Positions 33,548 to 45,803 of a stretch of DNA of 64,000 bases are shown one piece after another (positions within the stretch are counted from its first letter, which is position 1; the number at the start of each line of letters is the position of its first letter). Location of the stretch: contig OX442314.1 of the NCBI GenBank assembly GCA_949358305.1, forward strand, positions 25,661,060 through 25,725,059, in the 5' to 3' direction. A program made the position numbers and the translations under genes. Source of the stretch: Strigamia acuminata. Taxonomy: Eukaryota > Arthropoda > Chilopoda > Geophilomorpha > Linotaeniidae. The notes below the pieces were generated by a model. The model had not been told where the DNA came from and searched no databases. It worked only from the letters and a program-made list of their open reading frames with translations.

Positions 33548-36170
33548 TTAAAACAGACAAATAGATTTTCAGTTTATATTTTCATGTGAAAAGTTAAACT
33601 GACGAAATGGAAACGTTTAGTGAACTCTCTTTACTATTTTCGTTCGACAATTTAAGGAATACGAAGTATTTTAAATAAGAAATCAAAAAAGTTTCGAGTG
33701 AAATAAGAATACAGATATTTTTTTTCGAAGTTTGTTTTATTTCGAAAAGCTAAAAACATACAAGTTTAGAAGGCGGACTTCTTACGAATTTATCTTTCCA
33801 CCTGAAAAGTTAAAACGAAGAAAACACCGCAACTATTTGGAAATATTTACAAGAAATTAAGTTTCTTGTAACTGTACGTCGACACCGATAGCCAGCGACC
33901 ACGCGCCATAGCAATACGCGTCGATCTCCGTATCAAACGCAGCAGGGAAGCTACTCAAACCTTCAACGCAAGGTGCGAACGAATGCTTGGAAATTATGGC
34001 GGACAACAGATAAAAGACAGCGGAGAAATGTTACAGAAGGTTCGTAGAGATTTATTTAAGTGTCGCGAACTAATTTTTCCACTGCCATCGGTACCAAAGA
34101 TAATTTAGTTGTTGGAGAAAAACAACACACTCCATTTCGCAGAAAAGATTTGCAAATCGAAATGAATATTACCTTTATTTGAAGGAATTAACTATTTTCA
34201 CAAAAAGTACATTTTTTCCTTCGGGACAATGGAAATTAAGAAAATATAAAATGGCGGCGAATGAAGTTGCCGACCACGTAGAATAGTATTTTTTACATTG
34301 AAAGTTACGAATCACGATAAACGCTTTCCCTCGGAAAAGTAAAAGGATTTCATTCAATCTTTCCTTTCGGAAATTTAACAGTGTTTTAAGTTTCCAACGA
34401 TATTTGGGTCTCCCAAATTTTGAGAATTTCTAAATGAAATTTAGCTGTTTGAAAAACAACGAATATTTTTAGTAATCTAATCGGACATTTTCCCACATGA
34501 TTTCTTAAAACCGGAATAACAAATCCATTTGTGGCTATGAACTTTGCCACATGAAATATTTACGGAGCGAATATTTTTTGATTGGATTGAAGCTTTAAAA
34601 TCAGATAGCTGATTTAAACGAAGAAAATAAGTTTCAAAGTAATTATTTTTCTTTCGGAAAAATCAAATAAATCACCGCTGATGAAAAGTTGTATTTTTCC
34701 ATTCGAAAAAACTAAGAATTGCACAAGATTTATCTTCTATTTTGAACATAGATTTTATTCGGAAAAGGAAAGATTCTAGATACATTATTTTTCTCTAAAA
34801 ATTAAGAATTTAGTCAATTTTCCTAAAGGTTAATGGAATGTCATCATATATTTCGTTCGTAATTTACGTGTTAAAGTTTAATCAGAAAAACGATTGAATA
34901 TGTTTTATTTGCGATAAGTAAAAGAAAGGTTCTTTAAAAATGGAATTTCGATGCAAATCCCACAGTAAAGGGAATGTTATGTGTGAGCAATTAACGAAAA
35001 GTTGGAATAACTTCATTTTATTTCATTCAAAAGTAGTTGTGAAAAATCAATTTCAAATATTTTTCAAAGAAAAATTATTTTTATCGGAAAAAAGTAATTT
35101 ACATGTCCTCGCGCGGACCGAGTAGTAAACTGCTTAATTGTGACATCGATACTGTTATTGTGTCACGTGTTATACGGAATTCCAAACCAGTGAATTACGA
35201 ATTTTGGCGCGATAGGAATAGAAGTTTGACAGTGAAAGTTCTCCAGATTTGCCTTTTCATTTGAAAAGTTCAAATTGAGGAAATGCTGCAGCAGATGAAG
35301 GTATTTACGACAATTGAGATTTAAATATTCTTTCATTCAAAAGATAAAAGATCTCTGCAAAAACATCTCGTTATTAGAGATAAGGGGGACGAAAATTATT
35401 AAAACGAATAATCAAAGACACGTCCTTCGTAAATATCGCAAAGGAATAACTAATTGTGAAAACAATTGTCCGCTCAGGAAAAGTGGAATTTAGCTAGATA
35501 TTTTCTTTCGAAAAATCAAAGCAATTGTCATCAAAAAAGAAAGATTTGATGAATAATTTTTACCCAAAAGTCTAAAGGATTGTCGAATAGTTTTCTCCCG
35601 AAAAACAAGTACACATTTGTACCAATAACTTTATCGTTTAAAGTAAAATTTCGAATATTTTCTTTTGGAAGATTAGAGAATTAGATAATTTTTCTCGCAA
35701 AACAAATTTAAAGAATTTTAACGAATTTTTATTTGTTAAAAAAATTTGTTAAAAAAGGGGGAGATGGATGGTGAAAATTTATTTTTTTCACACTCGAAAA
35801 ATGGAATTTAAACCCGAAAAAGTAAAGACTTGGTCAAATTATTCTTCCTATTGGAAATGAATACACAATGTTGGGAATCGAAAATAGATTTCAATTACAA
35901 AGGAATGATTATTTGAACGATAATTGAATAAGAATAAGAAAAATTGAGAGTTTGAGAAAACTTTATTAAAGTTGTGGTTGTAACGATATCACACACTAAC
36001 GGAATAATTAAAAGAAAAATATTTTTTGAAGAAAAGTTATTTAATTATTTGGATTGGTAAAAATCCCAAAGTTCAAGAAGATTGAAGTAAGTTTATTTTA
36101 TTTTCATTTGAAAAATACAATATTTTACGAATGTCTTCCCGAAGGAATTTTATTTTATCGGTAAAATTGA
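33548..36170 (+). other. Hairpin-array leader, copy 2
   Basis: Same array of TTTTC..GAAAA hairpins as in copy 1, with nearly the same sequence. It includes small ORF 35103-35264 and ends just before small ORF 36231-36419. Differences from copy 1 are few, mainly single bases and A/T run lengths, so both copies kept the array. Confidence 0.5.
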
Positions 36171-36569
36171 ATCTCGAAGGGAACGGACTTAGTAGAGAAC
36201 TACTAAATAGATGTAACGTCCTTTATACCATTGGCCGACACTAACATCCGCCAATCAGAAGTTGGGAGATCTAGGGATCCCCAGCCCCCTGCTATTAAAG
36301 GAGGACCAGATCAGATACTGATCATTCGCATCCAGACCAGACCAGAAGACGTGTTCCAGAGTCATCTTGACCACGCCGTCCCGATTTCAGTCACGATTCG
36401 AATTTTGTGTGCCGTGTAACCTGCAAAAGCTAACACGTGTCAAACAAACGCGAAGTTTAATTTTATTTTGTCAAAAGTAAAGTTTAGAAGTGTTTCTTGT
36501 TGAAAAGTGTATTATATTCGTCTTCTTTATAAATTAAAGAATTAAAATCGTCAGATTTTGAATTTTTTT

Positions 36570-38051
36570 ATGGCTCAAAAACCATTGAATATGATCGATC
36601 CAAAAGGAAATAATAAGCAGACAAACTTAAATTTAAGTTCTGTACCACTTGGCGATCAAACAGAAAAGATTCCCGATCATTTTACTCTGTATTGTAATCG
36701 TCATGGACTGGATAAAACCAAGTTTAAAAATATAATCGAAGCTTCAGACTATGTAAAAGCTAGGAACTGGCGAGATCGTACCCAATCTCAATCTTCACAT
36801 CAAGATCCAGTACGGAATCCACAAACATACAGCCGAAACTTAGTGAATCAAGATTCTCATACTATGTTTCAAACATCCAGTAGGGGATCTAAGTTAGAAA
36901 AGTTTAAACCACCTAATTCGGTAGATAAGGGGGAAGAGAATTATAAACCTAATAATTCTCGTCCAGAGAGTTCGTTAACTAACCAGTCGGTTGTTCAGAA
37001 CAAATTAAAACTCGTTTACAATCGAGATCAGCTAATTTCAGTTCGATATGCTAATCCAGCTGAAGCACAACGATATGTGGCTAGCCTTAATCTGTCGATT
37101 AACCTACCGCTATCAAAAGAATTGGGAACCGTAAACAAAAGTTTTGGGCCACCAATATCAACGCAAAGGAAAGATATTCGGACTCCAAACAAACATTTGC
37201 AGTCAAATAACGTACAACAACGTGCCCGATCGCCGATCACAAACTCATGTTTGCGGACGTATGATTTGTCTACCAAGAAGAGTCCCCAGCCAAGACAATT
37301 CTACCTAACGCCCATTTCAAATCGAAAAAAGGTCAAGCAAACTTTTCCCTTGAAAAAGTATTACCAACACGATAATGAGAATGATTTTAAACCTAAAAAA
37401 GAAAGTTTTTTGACTAACCCACGGGAGATCCGGTATCAATTCGAACAGTATTGTAAACAATACCAGTTAAATTCAGCTGAATTTAAAAATATAAACGAAG
37501 CGCAACAATTCGTATTTCGAAATCAATACCGTAACCAACGACTAAAACCCGTCCCAGTCGTCAATCTGACGGAGATACAACAATTTGCGTCTGGAAAGCA
37601 ACCCTGCAATATCCAGAATAATTCATCTCAACGAGAGGAATTAAGAACTTCAAAAAAGCGTTTTCGGTCACCAAGTCCAGCTGGTGATGAAGAAACTTCA
37701 AGTACAAACCAACATGTTCAAAAACTGACTGAAAACCCAGGTTTCCAATCATCAGTTCCACGACTTAGAGTCAAATATAGATCCCCTCGTTTGTTGCGGG
37801 ATTTCACAATTCCAAATATGGGTCCTTTCCACGTATGGTTTTCCAATGAGGGTCCCATTCATGTATGGTTTTCCAGAGATGACCTAAAACAAAAAGTTGG
37901 GTCGTCACGGTCATTTACACTGCCAAGTGAGTACACTGTGTGTAACTGCCCAAAGAAAAAACGTCGAAAGAAATCAGTACAGCAGGCTGAGAGATCTCGG
38001 AAATTTGCAAATATGCGAGCTCAATATTTAGCAAAGAATCATGTTGATTAA
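36570..38051 (+). CDS. Unknown 493-residue ORF of the pol-less LTR element (copy 2)
   Basis: Same length as the copy 1 ORF; the start at the ATG of MAQKPLN is chosen to match it, although an in-frame ATG lies four codons upstream here because one T is missing. Four residues differ from copy 1 (His131 to Arg, Asn378 to Ser, Gln454 to Glu, Glu463 to Lys) and about three silent changes were seen. No stop or frameshift has appeared, but the ratio gives no sign of strong constraint between these two copies. The three-fold motif and basic tail are preserved. Confidence 0.7.
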   Translation: MAQKPLNMIDPKGNNKQTNLNLSSVPLGDQTEKIPDHFTLYCNRHGLDKTKFKNIIEASDYVKARNWRDRTQSQSSHQDPVRNPQTYSRNLVNQDSHTMFQTSSRGSKLEKFKPPNSVDKGEENYKPNNSRPESSLTNQSVVQNKLKLVYNRDQLISVRYANPAEAQRYVASLNLSINLPLSKELGTVNKSFGPPISTQRKDIRTPNKHLQSNNVQQRARSPITNSCLRTYDLSTKKSPQPRQFYLTPISNRKKVKQTFPLKKYYQHDNENDFKPKKESFLTNPREIRYQFEQYCKQYQLNSAEFKNINEAQQFVFRNQYRNQRLKPVPVVNLTEIQQFASGKQPCNIQNNSSQREELRTSKKRFRSPSPAGDEETSSTNQHVQKLTENPGFQSSVPRLRVKYRSPRLLRDFTIPNMGPFHVWFSNEGPIHVWFSRDDLKQKVGSSRSFTLPSEYTVCNCPKKKRRKKSVQQAERSRKFANMRAQYLAKNHVD

Positions 38052-38397
38052 CATGATATGATACACAAAGATTCCCCGATTATAGTGTAAACAGAAAATC
38101 CTCTTCTAAAAATCATGACCTCTCTTCTAAAGAAAAGGGGGACAAAATATAAAAGTTAGAATTAACAAAATTTTGAAAAGTAATGCTACATTATTAAGAC
38201 AACTAGTTTAATTAAATTAGTCAATTGTACAAAGAATACCAAGTGACTCCGGTCATGACAATTAAGGGGGACAATTATGATTTCTTAATTGTCAACTCTT
38301 ATCATCTAAAAGCTATTTATTGTATATTTATAGCGATACATCTGACTAGGCATATGAAATAAATATTTTGTGATAACACAAATGATGATTTTATGTA

Positions 38398-38410
38398 TGA
38401 CGAAAAAAGC
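38398..38410. other. Tandem-duplication junction with GAAA micro-homology
   Basis: Left of the junction the sequence follows the LTR element (equal to 30648-30656); right of it the sequence follows the LINE fragment from 4679. GAAA is common to both parents, so the exact crossover lies within it. Confidence 0.85.
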
Positions 38411-38563
38411 TTAACTGGTTCGGGGCCGATGGAATGGTCCCGGAGGCTATTTAAGACGTAATCCTGAGGGGGGGTGTCAAATGCCTTTGACACATCAGTT
38501 TTAGCCAGATTGAGTGTGTTAGCTTGATCACATGAGTGAGTGATGTAAAGGTACAGGGAAACG
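38402..38563 (-). pseudogene. 5' stub of the LINE reverse-transcriptase fragment
   Basis: Only the part equal to 4679-4840 is present, encoding AKTDVSKAFD on the reverse strand; the rest of the RT was lost at the junction. Confidence 0.75.
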
Positions 38564-39572
38564 AAACTTTAGCATTGAAGCATTATTGTGTCGTACTATA
38601 ACATGTTATAGTTATGACTTGATTCGTCAACAGTTGTGCTCGCCAAGATTTTTTGAAAAATAGTGATTGTCTACCTCTTTACATAGCTCCATTACGCCTT
38701 TTTTTAAGGGCCTTGGAGACCCATACATCCAATTTAGAAAAGTTTCCTGGGATATAGACGGTCTCAAATCTGTTTTAGTTTTTAATTTTATCTCATTCTG
38801 TTTACAAGTTATGAGATATATTGTAAATTGTCACTTTTTGGAGTTTTTAATTTTTTTCTCTTTAACTATTCATTTTTTTCCAAAAAACTTTTAACGAAAT
38901 GATAGCTCTAATAATCCTTTAAATCCTCCTAAAACCATTTTTACTTGTGAGAAATAGTTTCTGAGAAATTTCAAATATTAAAAGTTTCAAAAATAGGAAT
39001 ATGCCATTTTTTTGGCAAGGAGTTGTATATTTTTATAATATAAAATTTTAATTTTAATTTTAATGTTTTTTTATATGGATTATAATTACGAACTAATTAT
39101 AATTAAACTATAATGATCAAAGAATCAATAAATTGAAACTATTAAAGCCAGATTGTAATTAGCGTTATTTGTGCCACGAAAATAATTCACCTGCATTAGA
39201 ATTAAGTACAGTAATTAAAATATTCAGCTATAAATGTCGGTAGTCAAAAGTTGCGTGTCATTCAGTTCCATCTTGACAATTCATCATCAATGCTCCTGAA
39301 TAACTTTGGTAAGCATAAATAGTCATGTCTAGTATTATTTTATTTTAGGCCTACTCTGATTTCTTTTAAATTCTATTACTGCGTTAACTTTTTAGTGTAA
39401 AAAAACAAACCTTTGATACACGTTTTCAAAAGAGCGTACTTACATCAGACTTTATTGATTTTTTGCATTAGAATTAGAAAGAGTCCAACAATCTCAAATT
39501 TTATTTTATTTTTTAAATTTAAAAACAAAAAAAGCAAAAAGTGACTGGTTAATAAAGCCGTTAGTTAGTTAG
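38564..39572. other. AT-rich intergenic sequence, second copy
   Basis: Same as 4841-5849; no gene seen. Confidence 0.6.
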
Positions 39573-40658
39573 GACATAGAGTAAAGACAGTAAGAGCTGT
39601 CACTCTCTGTGGGGCCTTTGAAACATTTTACTCCGTTGGGACATTCTGTTGACAAATTTCCTGGTTCGTGACACTTAAAACATTTCAGCTCGTTTGTACA
39701 ATCCGCTCTTTGGTGTTTTTCCTCGCCACATTTGAAGCATTTCAATCCTGCGTCGTATCCTTTGCCAGTTGGCTTTGCTGCAAGCGTCTTCCCTTTCGTC
39801 TAGAATAACGCGCTTTTTATCCGATCTTCAACTTCTTGCATCGTCTCGACTATCTCGCTGATGTGTTGGTATTTTTGAAAATACATCGGTGTCGCTGCTG
39901 TCTTAATTTTCAGTCTATATACAGTAACTCTTCGCATCTTTGATTGTCATTCCCAAGTTTTCGCATGTCGCCCATTTTCGTCGCAAATAAGTCTCGGCGG
40001 CTTCGTCGTTCGTTTGCCGTGCTTGTAATAAGCGTTCCCTATCTTTATACGTAAGTTGTCGTTCTGGAAAGTTTTTCTTCAACTCATTCGCCCATTCGTC
40101 AAACTTCCGTATCGTCGTTCCTGTGTTATCGTGCCATACTTTCGCCGGTCTGTCTAATGCCGCTGCCGCTGTCGTCACTTTGGTCATGTTCGTCCACTTA
40201 TAATTATAATCTTATGCGTATTCATGAACGTTTCCCAACCATTGAGTCGTCGTACGTAGCTCGTTCCGGTCGCCCGAAAATCGTGGTAATTTTGGCGCGT
40301 TCTTGACTTCTTTCGGCTCTTTTTGCATCAGCTGTTTAAAGATCGCCGCCATTTGTTCCGTACTAAACATCCCGTTCGCTGGTTGTCCGTTTACTGCGCG
40401 TCTTTCGACGTCGTTTTGTTCTTTGATCGATTCGTTATTGACTTCTTCATCTTCTTCTTCATATTCTTCTTCGACTCCCATTTCCGCACGTAACGTTTGT
40501 TGCAACAGATACTGCATTTGAAACTTTAACTTCGGTGACACAATATTACGCGCAAGTAATAGTGGCTTAATCTCTTTTACTCTCAACTTATTCCATTCAG
40601 CATCGGTTGAAAGTTCTCCACGTCGGATCTTTGCTACGATTGCTTCTCTTCCGGCCAC
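39573..40658 (-). pseudogene. Degenerate gag with zinc knuckles, second copy
   Basis: Equals 5850-6935, including the in-frame TAA (here 40212-40214) and the damaged second knuckle. Both copies share every stop, so decay preceded the duplication. Confidence 0.75.
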
Positions 40659-41280
40659 CTCGTAATTCGGTTCAACCTTCTTAAAACACGTGTTTGTTCC
40701 AGCAAATCGTCTTCTTTAGATCTCTGAACGGTCCACTTGTTTTATCGTTGTCTCCGAACGTTTCCGTCACAAAAGCAATTGTCTTCTCGTTTTATACTTC
40801 AATCGTTTCGTCTACTTATTCGTCTTTAGTTCGCATGAATTTGTTGTATCCCACTTCTGATGTAAACTATCTTAAATCTAAGAGTAGCTGACTTGAAAAT
40901 AACATAACATGCACGCTGCTTAGTTTAAATTCAAGATCTTTATTCTAATTTCAACACGAAAAGAAACGCTCCTATTGGCTAATTACAAATACGTTATCAA
41001 GACCTTTTCGTCTCGATCCCTTTCTCGTTCTCGTGTTCGTTTCGTGTTTCTCGGAAACCCGAAAGTTCACAGAATGCTAAAAACAATGACGGCTATTCGT
41101 TTCAGAATTTCATAAAGGGGTAAATAAATTTTTTTAAATACTTTACGACCGCAAACATTCGATTGAATAGCATAAATAGTTTTTGCTTGAGTTTGTGATA
41201 TTTCTCATTTTTCTCACAAAAAATAAATTCGTACAAAAATTAAACCAATGTAATTTTATAAGTTCAACCATCAACTATAT
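40659..41280. other. Intergenic sequence, second copy
   Basis: Same as 6936-7557; no gene seen. Confidence 0.4.
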
Positions 41281-41317
41281 CAGTTATTGATAAAATCATA
41301 AAAGCAATTACCGATAA
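41281..41317 (+). promoter_or_regulatory. GATA-motif pair upstream of the second gene A
   Basis: Same two GATAA motifs as at 7558-7594, 50-80 bp upstream of the ATG at 41367. Confidence 0.35.
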
Positions 41318-41366
41318 CACACAGCCTTAGGCAGCCAGACTACAATATCTCACTGATGATATAAGA

Positions 41367-44300
41367 ATGGAACCAAAAAGTTACACAAACATCATGTTTG
41401 AATACTATCAAAGCATTATTTTGATAGCAATCATAACTATATTGCTATATTTAAAACCACGAAAAAATTTACCACCGGGACCATGCGGATTGCCAATAGT
41501 TGGATATCTCCCATTCTTAAAACAACCGTCTTATAAAGCGGTCACGAAATTGGGAAAAAAGTATGGAAATGTCGTTAGGTAAATATTAGCAAATAAAAAT
41601 TTATTAGGAACTTTTTAAAAATATTTGTATAGTTTCTATTTAGGGAATGTGTTGGTGATTGTGTTGAATGATTACAATGCCATCAAAGAAGCTTTCGTAA
41701 AGCAGGGAAACATATTTTCTGGGAAACCCAAAGTTCATATTTTTCGTTTTAGTAAAACTGCTAAGGGTAATATTTTGTGTTGACTTTCTGCACAGTTGAT
41801 TTTATAATTTTGGTTTCAGGTCTAATGAATGCAGAAGGTGAAACAGCGAGTCAGCATCGACGTTTCATTCTTTCAAGTTTCAGAGAAGTTGGAATGGGTA
41901 AAACGAGTCTCGAGCCACAATTAATGGTACATGTTTACATAAAACATTTTCTACTTATGAAACAGTCAAATTTGAAATCACCAATCACGTGTCAAAAAAA
42001 TATGAAATTGTGAACTTTATCAAGTCATCAGATTAGCAAACAGGAGTATCTACGATAATTGATTTTACTTTCAAAACAAGGCGAATAAACTACACTTTAG
42101 ATTTTTCAATGACGTACTTGCTGCCCTCAAATTGCTTGTTTAAACATAGTAACTTGTAACCCTCCCCGTTAAAGCTGAAGATCTGTCTTGATGAAAGTAG
42201 TAACATTTGTGTGGTAATGTTTGCATACCCTGAATTAAAATTGAAGTAGTTTGATGACTGGTGATTTGAATACGGCATTCAATTCAGATAGCACATATAG
42301 GTTTGCCAGAGAAACCTGATGCTTTTAAAATTTTCGGGTACCCGTTCCAACAGCGAATCATCTAAGGGCGAATTTCCAAAATTTGCCATTGGAAAGCTAT
42401 TTTAACGTATCCAATGGCGAATCTGGGAAAATTCGCCATTGGAAACGTATATATTGAAATTCGCCATTGGAAACGTTAATTGCGTTTCCAATGGCGAATC
42501 TGTGGGCGTCATCTACCACGACTTCCAATTCATGTCGCCCTAGATGTGCGCCTCTGTGGCTAATTTCTACCAATTCGCCATTAGAAAGGTCCAAATACGT
42601 TCCCAATGGCGAATTGGGAGAAATTTGCCATTGAGACTGCTTTTGGACAGAATAAGATCGAAATTCGCCATTCGTCCGAATGGCCAGATTCACCGTTAGG
42701 CGATTCGTCGTTGGAACGGCACCCCAAATTTTCATTTGAAACTAAAACCATTATACGGAGTTTGAAATGCCATTCTTATATCTGCAAAATTATATCACTC
42801 GGATGCTTTCCTTGTGAGCCAGAGACCTGAAAATTTTTATATGCTTATTTCTAAGCCACCATTTTGACTAGAGTAGTCATTGTTAGGGGAAGCAATACCT
42901 CAACCAACGCCATTTTAGACATAATGGTTCTAGTTTCAAATAAAAATTTGAAATAGTTACAGAATACCGGTATTATATTTTCAAAATCATCAGGTCTCTT
43001 TGGCTCGCCCTGGATCTGGAATTAATTTTAAAATTAATTTTAGGTCGAAATTAAATGTTTTTTGAATGAAATCAGAAAGGAAAATGGAAAGCCAATGGAT
43101 TTGGAGCACACCTTACATGCAAGCATCTCAAACGTAATAGCAATGTTTGAATTTGGAAATCGATTTGAATACTCTGACAAAGAATTTAGGCAGCTAATAA
43201 AAATAGTTTCAAATAATGGGACATTCCTTAGTGCTTTGTCAAAACATATATTCCTTCCTTGGATAAAATATATCCCATTTACAGGCATGTCTGCAGGATT
43301 TCAAAAACTAAAGTATTTATTCTTTAACATCATTCATCCCGTGTTGTACAGACATAGATCATCAAAAGTATAACTTGTGTTTTATATTTTAAGAGATGCT
43401 AGAATATTTATGGCAAAGTTCTTTCCTAATAAATTGCAACAACATGAAAAGAGCTATGTTGAAGGAAGCAGGACAAATTACATTGATGCTTATCTCACCG
43501 AAAGAAATTCTATCATAAAAAAAACAGGCTCTGAAGGATATTTTAGTAGTAAGTCTAAAACGAGTAATACCTTGTTCGCACAAGAAAGTTTGGGCTAGCC
43601 CAAAGTTTAAATCTGGTTCTGGCCTGATATTGGCTTAAAAAGTCAGGCTAGAGCGTTCGCACCAAAAAGCAAAAAGCCACATAACTTATCTAGGCTAGCA
43701 TGCAGCCAATAGACAATCAACTGACCATGTTACGCCCAGAATTATGGGAAGTGACCTTAGCAGTTATCTAGTTCTTTGGCAATTATCTAGTTCACAAGAC
43801 AGGATTAGAATTATCTAGTTTAAAAATTTTTAAACTAGATAATTTTAGGCTAGATGCGTTTTAGGCTAGATTTAAACTTTGGGCTAGCCCAAACTTTATG
43901 GTGCGAACAAGATACCGGGTGGCCCACACAAAACTGGCCCAACAATACAAGGAGGGTTACGAAGTGCCATCAAATCTGAAAAATTCGGACAAAAATTGAT
44001 GCAAAATGCAAATATCTCGAGAACGAAAGCTCGGATCGTCAAAAACTAAATTAGTTAATGGGAAATAGAAATTTGCAAATGGGACAAAGTTTCAGAATAC
44101 AGTGACTCAAAAAATTGTTCACATGTTTGTGGTAGTATCTTTAATTGGCAAAAAAAAGATATATAACGATTCTCACATGGAAGAACGACGCTTTTTCAGT
44201 CATATCTTTTTTGTTTTTTGAAATTTTTAAAAATTATTTACTTTTTCTGAAAGATCATGAGCTATTTGTGTTAAAATTTAAAATATTTTCTTTCTGAGAA

Positions 44301-45210
44301 ATCGTTATATATCCTTTTTTTGCCAAATAAAGGTACTACCACAAACATGTAAACAATTTTTTGAGTCACTGTAGCTCTAATGTTTTCTCTTGGTGAATAA
44401 GTGACTATTTTTCATATCTTGTTTTCAGAGGAAGAACTGTTATTTAATTTGAGAGTTCTGTTTGCTGCTGGTATAGGACCAACAACTGGATCTTTACTTT
44501 GGAGCATTTTTTACATCCTGAAATATCCACAAATGGGGAACAAAATATTACAAGAAATTAACGACGTTATAGGTCAGCATAGAGATCCAAGTTACAATGA
44601 TAAAAGCAAGATGCCTTATACAGAAGCTTTTACGCTGGAAGTTCACAGGCACAGTTTATTATTTCCATTCTCTCTTGTTCACAGGTTTGGAAATAGAAAT
44701 AGAAGAGCGGGGATTGCCTATAATTCTATATTTATGTGTAAAATTCATTGTCTGACATAGCAATATGGAAGAAACCAGTCTTTACGGATTCACCATTCCG
44801 AAAGGCTCTTACGTGGTAGGAAATCTGTGGGCAGTACATAACGACAAGAATCTGTGGAAAAATCCTGGTGAATTTAATCCAGAAAGATTTATTAATGGGC
44901 AAGGAAAAGTCGAAAAACCAGAACACCTCATTCCTTTTTCCATAGGTAAAGTGAGAAAGAGTTTTAAAAATCTCATCCTAAAAATCAAATCATATGTTTG
45001 TCTAATATCTCAATTTTTTCTTATATTAAAATAGGCAAACGAAACTGTATTGGAGAGTCCCTAGCAAATATGCAATTTTTTCTTTATTTAACAACATTGC
45101 TGCAAACTTTTCGTATAAAACTGCCACAAGGAGAAACATTATCAACTGGTGCTGAAGGTAGAAATGGGCAGTTTCCGAAAAGCTTCAAAATTTGTGCGAT
45201 AACAAAGTAG
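41367..45210 (+). CDS. Cytochrome P450, CYP2-clan type, gene A (right copy)
   Basis: Second copy of gene A, 497 residues, same translation in every exon compared. Exons: 41367-41578, 41633-41766, 41820-41926, 43044-43312, 43394-43548, 44429-44684, 44761-44945, 45035-45210. It carries the same unusual features: PPGPC hinge, AGIGPTT I-helix, C-helix Ala in place of Trp, and an intact [10 protein letters not shown] haem loop. The lack of any difference from the left copy means the pair is either extremely young or the same locus assembled twice. If real, the copies double the dosage of this P450. Confidence 0.85.
42363..42713. repeat. Inverted 15-base motif cluster, second copy
   Basis: Same as 8640-8990, within intron 3 of the second gene A. 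Confidence 0.6.
43571..43911. mobile_element. 341-bp MITE, second copy
   Basis: Same element, ends and ATAC flanks as 9848-10188. Carried along by the duplication rather than a new insertion. Confidence 0.8.
44100..44371. mobile_element. 272-bp mariner-like MITE, second copy
   Basis: Same element and TA flanks as 10377-10648, carried by the duplication. Confidence 0.85.
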
Positions 45211-45715
45211 AGAATTTAATTCATTAACTTTTAAATGTTGAAAAACTTGACGTAATTTCCCTGTTTTAAGTATTAAATCTATTAGTAAAGTATGTAGAAA
45301 AAATTATCCACCCAATAAAAACCTGGAATTATTAGCCAATAATTATTTTCATTTCAGAACAATATTTTTGGCAGTTTAGATAAATAGCAAAAAAAGAAAA
45401 TTATATTGTAGGATGGAAAACAAATTACAAATACAGTAACATGTGTCGCGCTTGGTCTGTCAGTTTTTTTTGGGTTGACGTTCACACTCAGAATCTAAGA
45501 GTTGAGGCTCGGTCGAGAGCTGAGTGAGAAGTGATTATGTAAAGTTAAATTGCCCAGAAAAAAACGTTTAGTGGACGTATATGCTCGAAACGTCCAAGCC
45601 CTTCCGGGTGATGTATTAGGGGCCGAAATACACAATGTCCAACAAAACCAAAACAAATTCGTGTGATATAATATGCGAAATGTCATTTCAATGTCATTTA
45701 ATGAGTCCAAACATC
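45211..45715. other. A-B intergenic sequence, second copy
   Basis: Same as 11488-11992, including the poly(A) signal of gene A (45314) and the coding-like remnant. Confidence 0.35.
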
Positions 45716-45756
45716 AGTTATTGATAAGATAAACTATAAACCAACTTAACCGATAA
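45716..45756 (+). promoter_or_regulatory. GATA-motif cluster upstream of the second gene B
   Basis: Same motifs as at 11993-12033. Confidence 0.35.
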
Positions 45757-45803
45757 CAGCATAAGACAGTCACAGTCACATAGAACATCTTACTACTATA
45801 AGT

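Larger units (their letters stand above)
4679..38401. repeat. Left copy of a 33.7-kb tandem duplication unit
   Basis: Sequence starting at 4679 is found again starting at 38402 (constant offset 33,723) through the LINE fragment, the gag pseudogene, P450 genes A and B and the first 97 coding bases of gene C. All translated segments I compared across the two copies are identical. This unit contains A, B, C, the 5' half of D and the tandem LTR elements. At the junction both sides share GAAA, which fits micro-homology joining or an assembly join. Confidence 0.9.
30896..38401 (+). mobile_element. Pol-less LTR retroelement, copy 2, cut at the duplication junction
   Basis: Repeats copy 1 in order (LTR, repeated primer site, hairpin leader, ORF). 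It has one extra 235-bp leader unit and scattered base changes. It stops at 38401, at the point equal to about 30652 in copy 1, where the sequence switches to the LINE fragment at 4679. About 245 bp of 3' sequence and the third LTR are therefore missing in this unit. LTR-body-LTR-body tandems usually arise by unequal exchange between LTRs. Confidence 0.8.
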
